Shown: in pieces, positions 16,273 through 24,758 of the stretch
Layout: every line of letters begins with the position of its first letter
How positions within the stretch are numbered: the stretch's first letter is position 1
NCBI RefSeq assembly: GCF_002906855.1
Contig: NZ_MINI01000038.1
Coordinates: forward strand, 1,550,001 to 1,614,000
Origin: Pseudomonas putida
GTDB lineage: Bacteria > Pseudomonadota > Gammaproteobacteria > Pseudomonadales > Pseudomonadaceae
Direction of reading: 5' to 3'
Length of the DNA stretch: 64,000 nucleotides
Translations under genes and position numbers: made by a program
The notes under the pieces: model-generated
Databases searched by the model: none
Seen by the model: only the letters and a program-made list of their open reading frames with translations
Told to the model about the DNA's origin: nothing

Positions 16273-17723
16273 CCACCCTCATGGTGCAAGGCACCACCTC
16301 CGATGCCGGCAAGAGCACGCTAGTTACCGCCCTGTGCCGCTGGCTGTTGCGCCAGGGCGTCGGCGTGGTGCCGTTCAAACCGCAGAACATGGCGCTCAAC
16401 AGCGCGGTGACCGCCGACGGTGGCGAAATCGGCCGTGCCCAGGCCGTGCAGGCCCAGGCCTGCCGGCTGGCACCGCACACCGACATGAACCCGGTGCTGC
16501 TCAAGCCCAACAGCGACACGGGTGCCCAGGTGATCATCCATGGTCGTGCGGTCACCAGCATGAACGCGGTGGCTTATCACGACTACAAGGCCATCGCCAT
16601 GCAGGCGGTCCTGGCCTCGCATCAGCGCCTCAGTGCGGCCTACCCGGTGGTGATGGTCGAGGGGGCTGGGTCGCCGGCCGAGATCAACCTGCGCGCCGGC
16701 GACATCGCCAACATGGGCTTTGCCGAGGCGGTCGATTGCCCGGTGATCCTGGTGGCCGACATCAATCGTGGAGGGGTGTTCGCTCACCTGGTAGGCACCC
16801 TCGAACTGCTGTCGCCAAGCGAGCAGGCGCGGGTCAAGGGCTTCGTCATCAACCGCTTCCGCGGCGATATCGCGCTGCTGCAGCCGGGCCTGGACTGGCT
16901 GCAGCAACGTACTGGCAAACCGGTACTGGGCGTGCTGCCCTATGTCACCGACCTGCACCTGGAAGCCGAGGATGGCATCGACATCCGCCAGGGCTCCAAG
17001 CAGGATCGTGTGCTCAAGGTGATCGTCCCGGTGTTGCCGCGCATCAGCAACCACACCGATTTCGACCCGCTGCGCCTGCACCCGCAGGTCGACCTGCAGT
17101 TCATCGGCCCGGGCCAGCCGATTCCAGCCGCTGACCTGATCATCCTGCCTGGCTCGAAGAGCGTGCGTGGCGACCTGGCGCAACTGCGTGAGCGCGGTTG
17201 GGACAAGGCCATCGAGCGGCACCTGCGCTATGGCGGCAAGCTGATCGGAATCTGTGGCGGCCTGCAGATGCTCGGCCGCGAAGTTCACGACCCGCTTGGC
17301 CTCGAAGGCGCCGCCGGTTCCAGTCCCGGGCTTGGCCTGTTCGATTACGAGACGGTGCTCGAAGCCGACAAGCAACTGCGCAACGTGGCTGGGACCCTGA
17401 ACCTGGAGGCCGCGCCGGTCGCCGGTTATGAGATTCATGCTGGTGTCACCGCAGGGCCTGCCTTGGAGCAGCCTGCGGTGCAGCTCGCCGATGGTCGCAG
17501 TGATGGCGCGGTCAGTGCCGATGGCCAGCTTCTCGCCACCTACCTGCATGGCCTGTTCGAGGGCAGCCAGTCGTGTGCCGCGCTGCTGCGCTGGGCGGGG
17601 CTGGAACATGTGCAGACCATCGATTACGAAGCCCTGCGCGAACGTGACATCGAGCGCCTGGCCGATCTGGTGGAAACGCACCTGGATACCGCGCACCTGC
17701 GCATGCTGTGTGGAGTCGCCTGA
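16269..17723 (+). CDS. cobQ: Cobyric acid synthase CobQ
   Basis: 484-residue ATP-dependent glutamine amidotransferase that amidates side chains b, d, e and g of adenosylcobyrinate a,c-diamide. P-loop GTTSDAGKSTLVTALCR, substrate segment KPQNMALNSAVT, and a C-terminal glutaminase domain with nucleophile Cys in GICGGLQMLG and a His in YLHGLFEGS. Length matches CobQ/CbiP. The start overlaps the cobC stop (atga). Confidence 0.96.
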   Translation: MTTLMVQGTTSDAGKSTLVTALCRWLLRQGVGVVPFKPQNMALNSAVTADGGEIGRAQAVQAQACRLAPHTDMNPVLLKPNSDTGAQVIIHGRAVTSMNAVAYHDYKAIAMQAVLASHQRLSAAYPVVMVEGAGSPAEINLRAGDIANMGFAEAVDCPVILVADINRGGVFAHLVGTLELLSPSEQARVKGFVINRFRGDIALLQPGLDWLQQRTGKPVLGVLPYVTDLHLEAEDGIDIRQGSKQDRVLKVIVPVLPRISNHTDFDPLRLHPQVDLQFIGPGQPIPAADLIILPGSKSVRGDLAQLRERGWDKAIERHLRYGGKLIGICGGLQMLGREVHDPLGLEGAAGSSPGLGLFDYETVLEADKQLRNVAGTLNLEAAPVAGYEIHAGVTAGPALEQPAVQLADGRSDGAVSADGQLLATYLHGLFEGSQSCAALLRWAGLEHVQTIDYEALRERDIERLADLVETHLDTAHLRMLCGVA

Positions 17724-17724
17724 C

Positions 17725-18246
17725 ATGCGCAACCTGATCCTCGGCGGCGCCCGCTCGGGCAAGAGCCGCCTGGCCGAGCAACTGGCCAGCGACAGCGGCC
17801 TGCCAGTCACCTACATCGCCACCAGTGAGCCGCTCGATGGCGAAATGAACGAGCGGGTGCGCTTGCACCGCCAGCGTCGGCCTGAACACTGGGGGCTGAT
17901 CGAAGAGCCACTGGCCCTGGCGGGCGTGCTGCGTGCAGAAGCCGCCGAAGGCCGTTGCCTGCTGGTGGACTGCCTGACCTTGTGGCTGACCAACCTGCTG
18001 ATGCTCGAAGATCCCCAGCGGCTGGCCGCAGAGCGCGATGCGCTGCTCAACTGCCTGGAGCACTTGCCTGGCACCCTCATTCTGGTCAGCAACGAAACCG
18101 GCCTGGGCGTAGTGCCCATGGGCGAGCTGACCCGCCGTTATGTCGACCTGGCCGGCTGGCTGCACCAGGCCGTTGCCGAACGCTGTCAGCGCGTGGTACT
18201 GACCGTCGCCGGCCTACCTCTCATGCTCAAAGGACCCGCTCTATGA
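17725..18246 (+). CDS. cobP: Adenosylcobinamide kinase / guanylyltransferase
   Basis: 173-residue bifunctional CobP/CobU enzyme that phosphorylates adenosylcobinamide and then transfers GMP to give AdoCbi-GDP. P-loop GGARSGKSRLAEQLA at the extreme N-terminus, ATSEPLDGEMNERVRLHRQR with the His used for guanylylation, and the C-terminal SNETGLGVVPMGELTRRYVD block. It starts one base after the cobQ stop and overlaps cobT by atga. Confidence 0.96.
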   Translation: MRNLILGGARSGKSRLAEQLASDSGLPVTYIATSEPLDGEMNERVRLHRQRRPEHWGLIEEPLALAGVLRAEAAEGRCLLVDCLTLWLTNLLMLEDPQRLAAERDALLNCLEHLPGTLILVSNETGLGVVPMGELTRRYVDLAGWLHQAVAERCQRVVLTVAGLPLMLKGPAL

Positions 18247-19298
18247 ACCAAGCCTGGTGGCGTGATGCCTGCCAACCCCTCGACAACGCCGCCATGGACC
18301 AGGCCCGCGCCCGTCAGCAGCAGCTGACAAAACCTGCCGGCTCGCTCGGCCAGCTGGAAGGCCTGGCCGTGCAACTGGCCGGCCTGCAAGGCCGCGAGCG
18401 GCCAACCCTGGATCAGGTCGCAATCACCATTTTTGCGGGTGACCACGGCGTGGTCGAAGAGGGTATTTCGGCCTACCCGCAGGCAGTCACCGGGCAGATG
18501 CTGCGCAACTTCGTCGGCGGTGGCGCGGCGATCAGCGTGCTCGCGCGCCAGCTGCAGGCCAGCCTTGAAGTGGTCGACCTCGGCACCATCGACCCTGAGC
18601 TGGAACTGCCAGGGGTGCTGCACCTGCGCCTCGGCGCTGGCACCGCCAACTTCGCCCGCCAGCCGGCCATGACCGATGCCCAGCTGCAGGCTGCCTTGCA
18701 GGCTGGTCGCGACAGTGCCCTGCGTGCAGAGGCCAATGGTGCGCAGTTGTTCATCGGTGGCGAGATGGGCATCGGCAACACCTCTGCCGCTGCCGCGCTG
18801 GCCAGCACCTTGCTGGCCAGCCCGGCGCGGGAGTTGAGTGGGCCGGGTACCGGCCTGGACAGCGCCGGCGTTCGCCACAAGGCTGAAGTGATCGAGCGCG
18901 CCCTGGTGCTGCACGGCCTGCGCGCCGACCAACCGCTGCAGGCGCTGGCCTGTGTCGGCGGCTTCGAGATCGCTGCGCTGACGGGAGCCTACCTGGCCTG
19001 CGCCCAGCAAGGCATTGCCGTGCTGGTGGATGGCTTCATCTGCAGCGTCGCGGCATTGCTGGCGGTGCGCCTCAATCCGCAGAGCCGTGACTGGCTGCTG
19101 TTCGCTCACCAAGGCGCCGAGCCTGGGCACAAGACCCTGCTCGCGGCACTGCAAGCCCAGCCATTGCTGGCGTTGGACCTGCGCCTGGGCGAAGGCAGTG
19201 GCGCCGCCCTGGCGGTGCCGCTGATGCGTCTGGCCTGCGCCCTGCATGGGCAGATGGCGACCTTTGCCGAAGCGGCGGTGGCGGACCGCCCGGCATGA
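18243..19298 (+). CDS. cobT: Nicotinate-nucleotide--DMB phosphoribosyltransferase
   Basis: 351-residue CobT (CobU in the P. denitrificans naming) that activates the BluB product by phosphoribosyl transfer from NaMN to give alpha-ribazole 5'-phosphate. Typical blocks: KPAGSLGQLEGLAVQLAG, FAGDHGVVEEGISAYP, GGEMGIGNTSAAAAL and the C-terminal LGEGSGAALAVPL with the catalytic Glu. atga coupling with cobP. With bluB in the same operon, DMB is made and activated together. Confidence 0.97.
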   Translation: MNQAWWRDACQPLDNAAMDQARARQQQLTKPAGSLGQLEGLAVQLAGLQGRERPTLDQVAITIFAGDHGVVEEGISAYPQAVTGQMLRNFVGGGAAISVLARQLQASLEVVDLGTIDPELELPGVLHLRLGAGTANFARQPAMTDAQLQAALQAGRDSALRAEANGAQLFIGGEMGIGNTSAAAALASTLLASPARELSGPGTGLDSAGVRHKAEVIERALVLHGLRADQPLQALACVGGFEIAALTGAYLACAQQGIAVLVDGFICSVAALLAVRLNPQSRDWLLFAHQGAEPGHKTLLAALQAQPLLALDLRLGEGSGAALAVPLMRLACALHGQMATFAEAAVADRPA

Positions 19299-19852
19299 TC
19301 CTTGACCTGCTGCGTCACGGTGAAACGGAGCAGGGCGGCGGCCTGCGTGGCAGCCTGGACGATGCCTTGACCGACAAGGGCTGGGGCCAGATGCGTGACG
19401 CGCTGACAGGTGCAGGCCCCTGGGATGTGCTGGTCAGTTCGCCGTTGCAGCGCTGTGCGCGTTTTGCCGAGCAGCTGGGCATGCCGGTTCAGCTGGAAGC
19501 TGATCTGCAAGAACTGCATTTCGGTGAATGGGAAGGGCGCAGCGCCTTGCAGATCATGCAAACGCAGGCTGACGAGCTTGGGCGTTTCTGGGCCGATCCG
19601 TACAGCTACACACCGCCCGCAGGGGAGCTTGTCGCGGCCTTTGCCGAGCGTGTGCTCTTTGCCGTCGGGCGCCTGCGCCAGCAGCATGCCGGCAAGCGCG
19701 TGCTGCTGGTCACCCATGGCGGTGTCATGCGCCTGCTGCTGGCACGCGCCCGTGGGCTGCCCAAGGAGCAGTTGCTGCAGGTCGAGGTTGGCCATGGCGC
19801 CCTGGTGCGCCTGGCGGTGGATGAGAGCGGCGCCATGCACGAGGTGCTTTGA
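19295..19852 (+). CDS. Alpha-ribazole phosphatase, histidine phosphatase family
   Basis: 185-residue phosphoglycerate-mutase-like enzyme. The N-terminal LLRHGETEQGGGLRGSLDD carries the RHG catalytic His, and VTHGGVMRLLLA holds the second His. In Salmonella CobC removes the phosphate from alpha-ribazole phosphate or adenosylcobalamin phosphate. Place between cobT and cobS with atga overlap supports this. Some databases call it cobC as well, which clashes with the decarboxylase in this operon, so no symbol is given. Confidence 0.9.
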   Translation: MILDLLRHGETEQGGGLRGSLDDALTDKGWGQMRDALTGAGPWDVLVSSPLQRCARFAEQLGMPVQLEADLQELHFGEWEGRSALQIMQTQADELGRFWADPYSYTPPAGELVAAFAERVLFAVGRLRQQHAGKRVLLVTHGGVMRLLLARARGLPKEQLLQVEVGHGALVRLAVDESGAMHEVL

Positions 19853-19853
19853 C

Positions 19854-20582
19854 ATGCTGCCGTTCTGGATTGCCCTGCAGTTTCTCAGCAGCCTGCCGGT
19901 GCGTTTGCCGGGGATGCCCGAGCCACGTGAGATGGGCCGCTCGTTGTTGTGCTACCCGTTGGTAGGGTTGCTGTTCGGCCTGTTGCTGTGGCTGGCCAAC
20001 TACCTGCTGCTGGGGGCTGCGGCGCCGCTGCACGCGGCCCTGCTGCTGGCGCTGTGGGTGTTGCTCAGTGGCGCGTTGCATCTGGATGGCCTGGCTGACA
20101 GTGCCGATGCCTGGCTGGGGGGCTTCGGTGACCGCGAGCGCACGCTGCAGATCATGAAAGATCCGCGCAGTGGGCCGATAGCCGTGGTCACCCTGGTGCT
20201 GGTGTTGCTGCTGAAGTTCTGTGCCCTGTGGGTGCTGGTGGAGCAGGGCGCGGGCATGGCCTTGCTACTGGCGCCGGTGGTGGGGCGGGCGGCGATGCTC
20301 GGGTTGTTTCTCGGCACGCCTTACGTGCGTCGCGGGGGCCTGGGGCAGGCGCTGGCCGAGCACTTGCCGCGGCGTACGGCCGCGTGGGTTCTGCTGGCCA
20401 GTTTGCTGTTGTGTTTGTTGGTGGGTGGCGCGCGCGCGATCTTGCCGATGCTGGCGGCGATGGCTGTATTCATCGGGCTGCGCCGGTTGATGTGTAAGCG
20501 TCTGGGTGGGACCACGGGTGATACCGCAGGCGCCATGCTGGAAATTCTTGAGCTAACTGTGCTGTTGGGTTTGGCGATTTAG
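19854..20582 (+). CDS. cobS: Adenosylcobinamide-GDP ribazoletransferase (cobalamin synthase)
   Basis: 242-residue integral membrane enzyme that joins AdoCbi-GDP to alpha-ribazole (phosphate), the last step of the pathway. It starts MLPFWIALQFLSSLPVRLPG one base after the previous stop. The conserved DGLADSADAWLGG and MKDPRSGPIAVV motifs are present, followed by several hydrophobic helices. It is the last gene of the riboswitch-controlled operon. The 146-base gap after it is AT-rich and shows no strong terminator hairpin. Confidence 0.96.
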   Translation: MLPFWIALQFLSSLPVRLPGMPEPREMGRSLLCYPLVGLLFGLLLWLANYLLLGAAAPLHAALLLALWVLLSGALHLDGLADSADAWLGGFGDRERTLQIMKDPRSGPIAVVTLVLVLLLKFCALWVLVEQGAGMALLLAPVVGRAAMLGLFLGTPYVRRGGLGQALAEHLPRRTAAWVLLASLLLCLLVGGARAILPMLAAMAVFIGLRRLMCKRLGGTTGDTAGAMLEILELTVLLGLAI

Positions 20583-20728
20583 GAAGAGTCCTACAGTTTT
20601 TGGCGAATATCCTTTCGGATAAGACTGGCTGCAGAATTGCGGAAAAATGCTGATAAAATTCAGGAAATGACGTCTTTTCTGCAACTATCTATGCTCGCGG
20701 TTTCCTTTCCACCGCGAAGGCATGGACA

Positions 20729-21907
20729 ATGCGACGATTCCTGCTGGCCTTGTTGCTGGTCACCGTCAGTGGCTCCGTTACTGCAGCCGACCTGATCGAC
20801 TTCTGGAACACCCCGCGCCACGGCGGCAACAGCTTCAATCGCTTGCCGCCGGACCAGGCTTACTTCGATGCGTTGAGTGCATATGGCGCGAGCTGGGTCC
20901 GGCTGTCCTACGACAAGTGGAAGCCAGCGCAGCGTGATTTCCTGTTGGGTGATGCGGACCGGTATGAGCAGTTGTCCGCTGCCGATCTCAAGCTATTGCG
21001 CGATACCCTGGATCGCGCGCACAGGGCAGGGCTCAAGGTGGTCATTGCGCCGCTATCGCTACCCGGCATGCGTTGGTCGCAAAACAACCAGGGGCAGTTC
21101 GATGACCGTCTTTGGCAAGGCAACGGTTACGCACGGCAAGCAGCCAGCTTCTGGCGCGATCTGGCGCGGGAGTTGAAAGATCATCCTGCCATCGCCGCCT
21201 ACAACCTGATCAACGAACCTGCGCCCGAGAAACTTGGCGGCCTGGCCGAACATGCTGCGGCTGAACACATGCGGCAATGGTACGCCGAGGTGCAGGGTGG
21301 GGCGCGTGACCTGCCTGTGCTGTACGCGCAATTGATCGCGGCAATACGCGAGGTGGATGCCAAGACCCCGATCATGGTCGACGCGGGCTGGTTCGCCAGC
21401 GCCGACGCCTTCGGATACTGGCAATCGCCCTTGCAGGATGATCGAGTGCTCTACAGCGTCCACATGTATGAACCCTATGCGGCCACCAGTGCGCCGAACC
21501 TGTTGCGCAAGGCCCCCATCGACTACCCCGGCCCGGCGCCGTTCGGTGGTGAAAGTCAGCAGTGGGATGCCGAGCGGGTTCGTCAGTATCTGAGCCTGCC
21601 ATTGTCCTGGATGGAGCGCATGAAGCTGCCGTCTTCCCGGCTGGTCGTGGGGGAGTTCGGGTGCATGCGCCGACTGCCCGGTTGCAGCGAGTACCTGGAA
21701 GACGTCCTCTCGGTCATGGACCGGCATCGGTTGCACTGGGCGTTCTACAGCTTCCGTGAAGACAACTGGGATGGTATGGACTACGAACTAGGGTCGGCAA
21801 AGGTGCCTTGGCGTTATTGGCAGGCGATCGAGCAAGGCACTCCTGACCCGTTGGCACGCAAGGCCACAGCGGAATTCGAGCCGATTCGGCGACGTTTGGC
21901 AGACTGA
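20729..21907 (+). CDS. Secreted glycoside hydrolase family 5 (cellulase-like)
   Basis: 392 residues with a signal peptide (MRRFLLALLLVTVSGSVTAA, cut near 20). The (beta/alpha)8 GH5 domain shows NSFNRLPPDQAYFDALSAYG early, the acid/base Glu at ~163 in YNLINEPAPEKL, the YSVHMYEPY block, and nucleophile Glu at ~309 in LVVGEFGCMRR. Family members hydrolyse beta-1,4-glucans, mannans or related polymers; the substrate cannot be read from sequence. No cellulose-synthase genes are adjacent, so a link to endogenous cellulose is not supported here. It stands alone between cobS and a MarR gene. Confidence 0.88.
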   Translation: MRRFLLALLLVTVSGSVTAADLIDFWNTPRHGGNSFNRLPPDQAYFDALSAYGASWVRLSYDKWKPAQRDFLLGDADRYEQLSAADLKLLRDTLDRAHRAGLKVVIAPLSLPGMRWSQNNQGQFDDRLWQGNGYARQAASFWRDLARELKDHPAIAAYNLINEPAPEKLGGLAEHAAAEHMRQWYAEVQGGARDLPVLYAQLIAAIREVDAKTPIMVDAGWFASADAFGYWQSPLQDDRVLYSVHMYEPYAATSAPNLLRKAPIDYPGPAPFGGESQQWDAERVRQYLSLPLSWMERMKLPSSRLVVGEFGCMRRLPGCSEYLEDVLSVMDRHRLHWAFYSFREDNWDGMDYELGSAKVPWRYWQAIEQGTPDPLARKATAEFEPIRRRLAD

Positions 21908-21930
21908 AACTTCTTGCAACAGCCTGGGTG

Positions 21931-21944
21931 CGGGTATATACACG
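21931..21944. promoter_or_regulatory. Operator copy 1 (cgggtatatacacg)
   Basis: Six bases before the marR-type ATG. It differs at one position from the perfect palindrome cgggtatatacccg found before the MFS gene, suggesting autoregulation by the adjacent MarR protein. Confidence 0.7.
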
Positions 21945-21949
21945 TATTG

Positions 21950-22354
21950 ATGTTGACCAGCGAATGCATCTGCACCCACCTGCGTCGCGCCGCCCGCGGG
22001 GTGAGCCGGCATTATGACGAGGCCCTTGCCGGCTTCGGCATCAATGTCGCCCAGTTTTCCCTGTTGCGCCACCTGCAACGGCTCGATCGCCCCAGTATTA
22101 CCACGCTCGCCGAGGCCATGGGCCTGGAGCGCAGCACCTTGGGCCGTAACTTGCGCGTACTGGAGGCCGAAGGCCTGGTCGCCCTCGCCGATGGCGATGA
22201 CCAGCGCAACCGTGTGGTGTTGCTGACCGAGGCGGGTGCAGCACGCTTGCAGGAGGCTCATCCAGCCTGGGAGCAGGCGCAATTGATGCTGGTCGAGCAG
22301 TTGGGCGAAGGACAGCGTGACGAGCTTGTGCGCTTGCTGGAGCGGCTTGCCTGA
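21950..22354 (+). CDS. MarR family transcriptional regulator
   Basis: 134 residues. The winged helix-turn-helix is clear: NVAQFSLLRHLQRLDRPSITTLAEAMGLERSTLGRNLRVLEAEGLV, then the wing DGDDQRNRVVLLTEAG (quoted in parts, about residues 31-95). Two N-terminal cysteines (SECICTHL) could be redox-sensitive, though this is speculative. Start ATG at 21950 (MLTSECIC). A near-copy of the palindrome found before the downstream MFS gene sits directly upstream, so it probably represses itself and the transporter. Confidence 0.88.
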   Translation: MLTSECICTHLRRAARGVSRHYDEALAGFGINVAQFSLLRHLQRLDRPSITTLAEAMGLERSTLGRNLRVLEAEGLVALADGDDQRNRVVLLTEAGAARLQEAHPAWEQAQLMLVEQLGEGQRDELVRLLERLA

Positions 22355-22371
22355 ATCATAACGACTAGAAG

Positions 22372-22385
22372 CGGGTATATACCCG
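22372..22385. promoter_or_regulatory. Operator copy 2, perfect palindrome cgggtatatacccg
   Basis: Perfect 14-bp palindrome 32 bases upstream of the MFS ATG. It may overlap the transporter promoter -10 (tatata). Pairs with the copy at 21931-21944. Confidence 0.75.
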
Positions 22386-22417
22386 TAAAACCTTGCGATG
22401 TGCTGGAGATAACGACA

Positions 22418-23620
22418 ATGACTTCGGTTTGGCGAACCAGCGGGTGGGTACTTGTGGGGGCAGCGTTGATCCTGGCGCTGTCCTTGGGTGTGCGGCACGG
22501 TTTTGGCCTGTTCCTGGCGCCGATGAGCGCTGACTTCGGCTGGGGCCGTGAAGTGTTCGCCTTTGCCATCGCCCTGCAGAACCTGATCTGGGGCCTGGCA
22601 CAACCGTTTGCCGGTGCGCTGGCCGACCGCCTCGGCGCGGCGCGAGTGGTGATCATCGGTGGCATTCTCTATGCCGCTGGCCTGCTGTTGATGAGCACCG
22701 CCGATTCGGCCTGGTCGCTGTCGCTCAGTGCCGGCCTGCTGATCGGTATCGGCCTGTCTGGCACCTCGTTCTCGGTGATCCTCGGGGTGGTCGGCCGCGC
22801 CGTGCCGGCGGAAAAACGCAGCATGGCCATGGGTATTGCCAGCGCTGCCGGATCCTTCGGCCAGTTCGCCATGCTCCCCGGTACCCTTGGCTTGATCGAA
22901 TGGCTGGGCTGGTCGTCGGCACTGTTGGTGCTTGGCTTGCTGGTGGTGTTGATCGTGCCCTTTGTCGGGCTCCTGCGTGACCGCCCGCTGCCCAGTCATG
23001 GTGCGGAGCAGACGTTGGGCGAGGCCCTGCGCGAGGCGTGCTCGCACTCCGGCTTCTGGCTGCTGGCCCTGGGCTTCTTCGTCTGCGGCTTCCAAGTGGT
23101 TTTCATTGGCGTGCACCTGCCTGCCTATCTGGTTGACCAGCACCTGCCGGCGGCTACCGGCACCACGGTGCTGGCGTTGGTCGGGTTGTTCAACATCGTC
23201 GGTACCTACACAGCCGGCTGGCTGGGTGGGCGCATGTCCAAGCCACGTCTGCTCACCACGTTGTATTTGCTACGTGCGGTGGTGATTGCGCTGTTCCTGT
23301 GGGGGCCGGTGACTCAGGTCAGTGCCTACCTGTTCGGTATTGCCATGGGGCTGCTGTGGCTTTCCACGGTGCCTTTGACCAATGGCACCGTGGCCACGGT
23401 CTTCGGCGTGCGCAACCTGTCGATGCTCGGCGGCATCGTCTTCCTGTTCCACCAGCTGGGCGCCTTCCTGGGGGGCTGGCTTGGAGGCGTGGTGTACGAC
23501 CAGACCGGCAACTATGACCTGGTCTGGCAGATTTCGATTCTGCTCAGTGTGCTGGCTGCCGCGCTTAATTGGCCGGTACGTGAACGGCCGGTCGCCCGCT
23601 TGCAGGTGCAAGCGGCATGA
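22418..23620 (+). CDS. MFS transporter (monocarboxylate-porter/OFA-like fold)
   Basis: 400-residue, 12-helix major facilitator. The first helix contains VLVGAALILALSLGVRHGFGLFLAPMSADF, then FAGALADRLGAARVV is the loop 2-3 signature. The long N-terminal hydrophobic start lacks a cleavable signal. The ATG at 22418 was chosen for the ctggag ribosome site 10 bases upstream. It is controlled, by inference, by the preceding MarR gene through the cgggtatatacccg site. The substrate is unknown; families of this shape move monocarboxylates or export drugs. Its stop overlaps the start of a 40-residue membrane peptide. Confidence 0.87.
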   Translation: MTSVWRTSGWVLVGAALILALSLGVRHGFGLFLAPMSADFGWGREVFAFAIALQNLIWGLAQPFAGALADRLGAARVVIIGGILYAAGLLLMSTADSAWSLSLSAGLLIGIGLSGTSFSVILGVVGRAVPAEKRSMAMGIASAAGSFGQFAMLPGTLGLIEWLGWSSALLVLGLLVVLIVPFVGLLRDRPLPSHGAEQTLGEALREACSHSGFWLLALGFFVCGFQVVFIGVHLPAYLVDQHLPAATGTTVLALVGLFNIVGTYTAGWLGGRMSKPRLLTTLYLLRAVVIALFLWGPVTQVSAYLFGIAMGLLWLSTVPLTNGTVATVFGVRNLSMLGGIVFLFHQLGAFLGGWLGGVVYDQTGNYDLVWQISILLSVLAAALNWPVRERPVARLQVQAA

Positions 23621-23739
23621 ACCGCTACCTGGCCCGCGGGCTGGTGCTGGTAGTTGCGGCATTGTTGCTGGTGCTGGCGTGGTGGGGCTGGCAGCGGGGC
23701 GGGTTGGCGTTGATGCAGCTGGGCATGAGCGTTTGTTAA
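23617..23739 (+). CDS. 40-residue single-span membrane peptide
   Basis: Short frame beginning in an atga overlap with the MFS stop: MNRYLARGLVLVVAALLL, then VLAWWGWQRGGLALMQLG and ending MSVC. One hydrophobic span (about residues 8-24) is flanked by Arg residues on the N-terminal side and WWGWQR on the other; the last residue is Cys. The 4-base overlap means translational coupling to the transporter. It could be a small accessory subunit or stabiliser of the MFS protein. No homologue is recalled by name; coding status rests on the overlap and composition. Confidence 0.65.
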   Translation: MNRYLARGLVLVVAALLLVLAWWGWQRGGLALMQLGMSVC

Positions 23740-23782
23740 GCGCTACCCTGCAAGTTCGAGGAGAGTCTTGCCGGAGGAATGA

Positions 23783-24337
23783 ATGATGCGTGCCCATTGG
23801 TTGACGATGCCGTTGCTGGCGCTGCTGGCTGCCAGTACCAGCTGGGCTACCGACTGCCCGGCGCTGTTGCAGGGCAGCCTGCCTGAATTGCGTGGCAAGG
23901 GGCAGGTCGACCTGTGCCAACGCTTCGGCGGTAAGCCGCTGGTGGTGGTCAATACGGCCAGCTATTGCGGTTTCGCACCGCAGTTCGAGGGGTTGGAGTC
24001 GACGTACAAGGAGTATCACGAGCAGGGCCTGGAAATGCTGGGCGTACCGTCCAATGACTTCAAGCAGGAAGACGCTGATAGCGAGAAGACTGCCAAGGTC
24101 TGCTACGCCAACTACGGTGTAACCTTCACCATGACCAAGACCCAGCCGGTTCGCGGTAAGGATGCGATACCGCTGTTTGTCGAGCTGGCGCACCAGAGCA
24201 GCGCGCCGAAGTGGAATTTCTACAAGTACGTGGTGGATCGCCGAGGCAATGTGATCGGCAACTTCTCCAGCTTGACCAAGCCCGATGATCCCGCCTTCAG
24301 GGCCGCTATCGAGAAGGCGATCGCCTCGCATCCATAA
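23783..24337 (+). CDS. Periplasmic glutathione peroxidase-like thiol peroxidase
   Basis: 184 residues of the GPx family, using Cys not selenocysteine. A signal peptide (MMRAHWLTMPLLALLAASTSWA) puts it in the periplasm, which is unusual for GPx. Catalytic Cys ~62 lies in NTASYCGFAPQFEGLE, and the WNF triad at 144-146 in PKWNFYKYVVDRRG. Family members reduce peroxides with thioredoxin-like or other thiol donors rather than glutathione. A ggagg ribosome site precedes two adjacent ATG codons. It could defend the envelope against peroxides; regulation is not evident. Confidence 0.9.
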   Translation: MMRAHWLTMPLLALLAASTSWATDCPALLQGSLPELRGKGQVDLCQRFGGKPLVVVNTASYCGFAPQFEGLESTYKEYHEQGLEMLGVPSNDFKQEDADSEKTAKVCYANYGVTFTMTKTQPVRGKDAIPLFVELAHQSSAPKWNFYKYVVDRRGNVIGNFSSLTKPDDPAFRAAIEKAIASHP

Positions 24338-24383
24338 GTGACCCATCGTAGGGGGAAGGTGTTCGCGTAGGGGCGGACACCTG

Positions 24384-24644
24384 TCAGTGTGGCTGCACCG
24401 TCATTGCCACCAGCTTCAACACCACCGGCCTTACCATCAGCACGCACACAAATGCCACTGGCATCGCCAATTGGTATGCCTTCAGAACATTGCTCAGGTA
24501 GTCCGGGTTCACCCCGGCATTCGCCGCAGTGATCACGAAGCACATCAGTAGCGCCATGATCGACGACATGTAGAAGGCGAACACGTACGGCGTAGCGCTT
24601 GGGCGTAGCTTGCGCCGGCTGCGCGTGTGGGACAGATTGCTCAT
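24384..24644 (-). CDS. DUF2798 family membrane protein
   Basis: 86-residue protein with two predicted helices: YVFAFYMSSIMALLMCFVIT and AYQLAMPVAFVCVLMVRPVV, with a basic N-terminus (HTRSRRKLRPSA). This two-helix layout with a central Pro-Val-AF and final RPVV-L matches DUF2798, which has no known function. The ATG at 24644 follows caggag. It is divergent from the LysR gene with 114 bases between, the usual layout for a LysR target. Confidence 0.85.
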   Translation of the reverse strand: MSNLSHTRSRRKLRPSATPYVFAFYMSSIMALLMCFVITAANAGVNPDYLSNVLKAYQLAMPVAFVCVLMVRPVVLKLVAMTVQPH

Positions 24645-24758
24645 GCGATCTCCTGAAGGTTGGCTGAGGGCGCAGGTTAGCAATGCCTGCGGCACCGGCT
24701 GTAGACCGGCTGGATTGAGTTCTTTATAAAGAGATTCTTACGAATCGAAGAGCTTGCC

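Noticed and set aside
16320..17810. 496-codon minus-strand frame opposite cobQ
   Set aside because: Antisense to a clear cobyric acid synthase; no motif.
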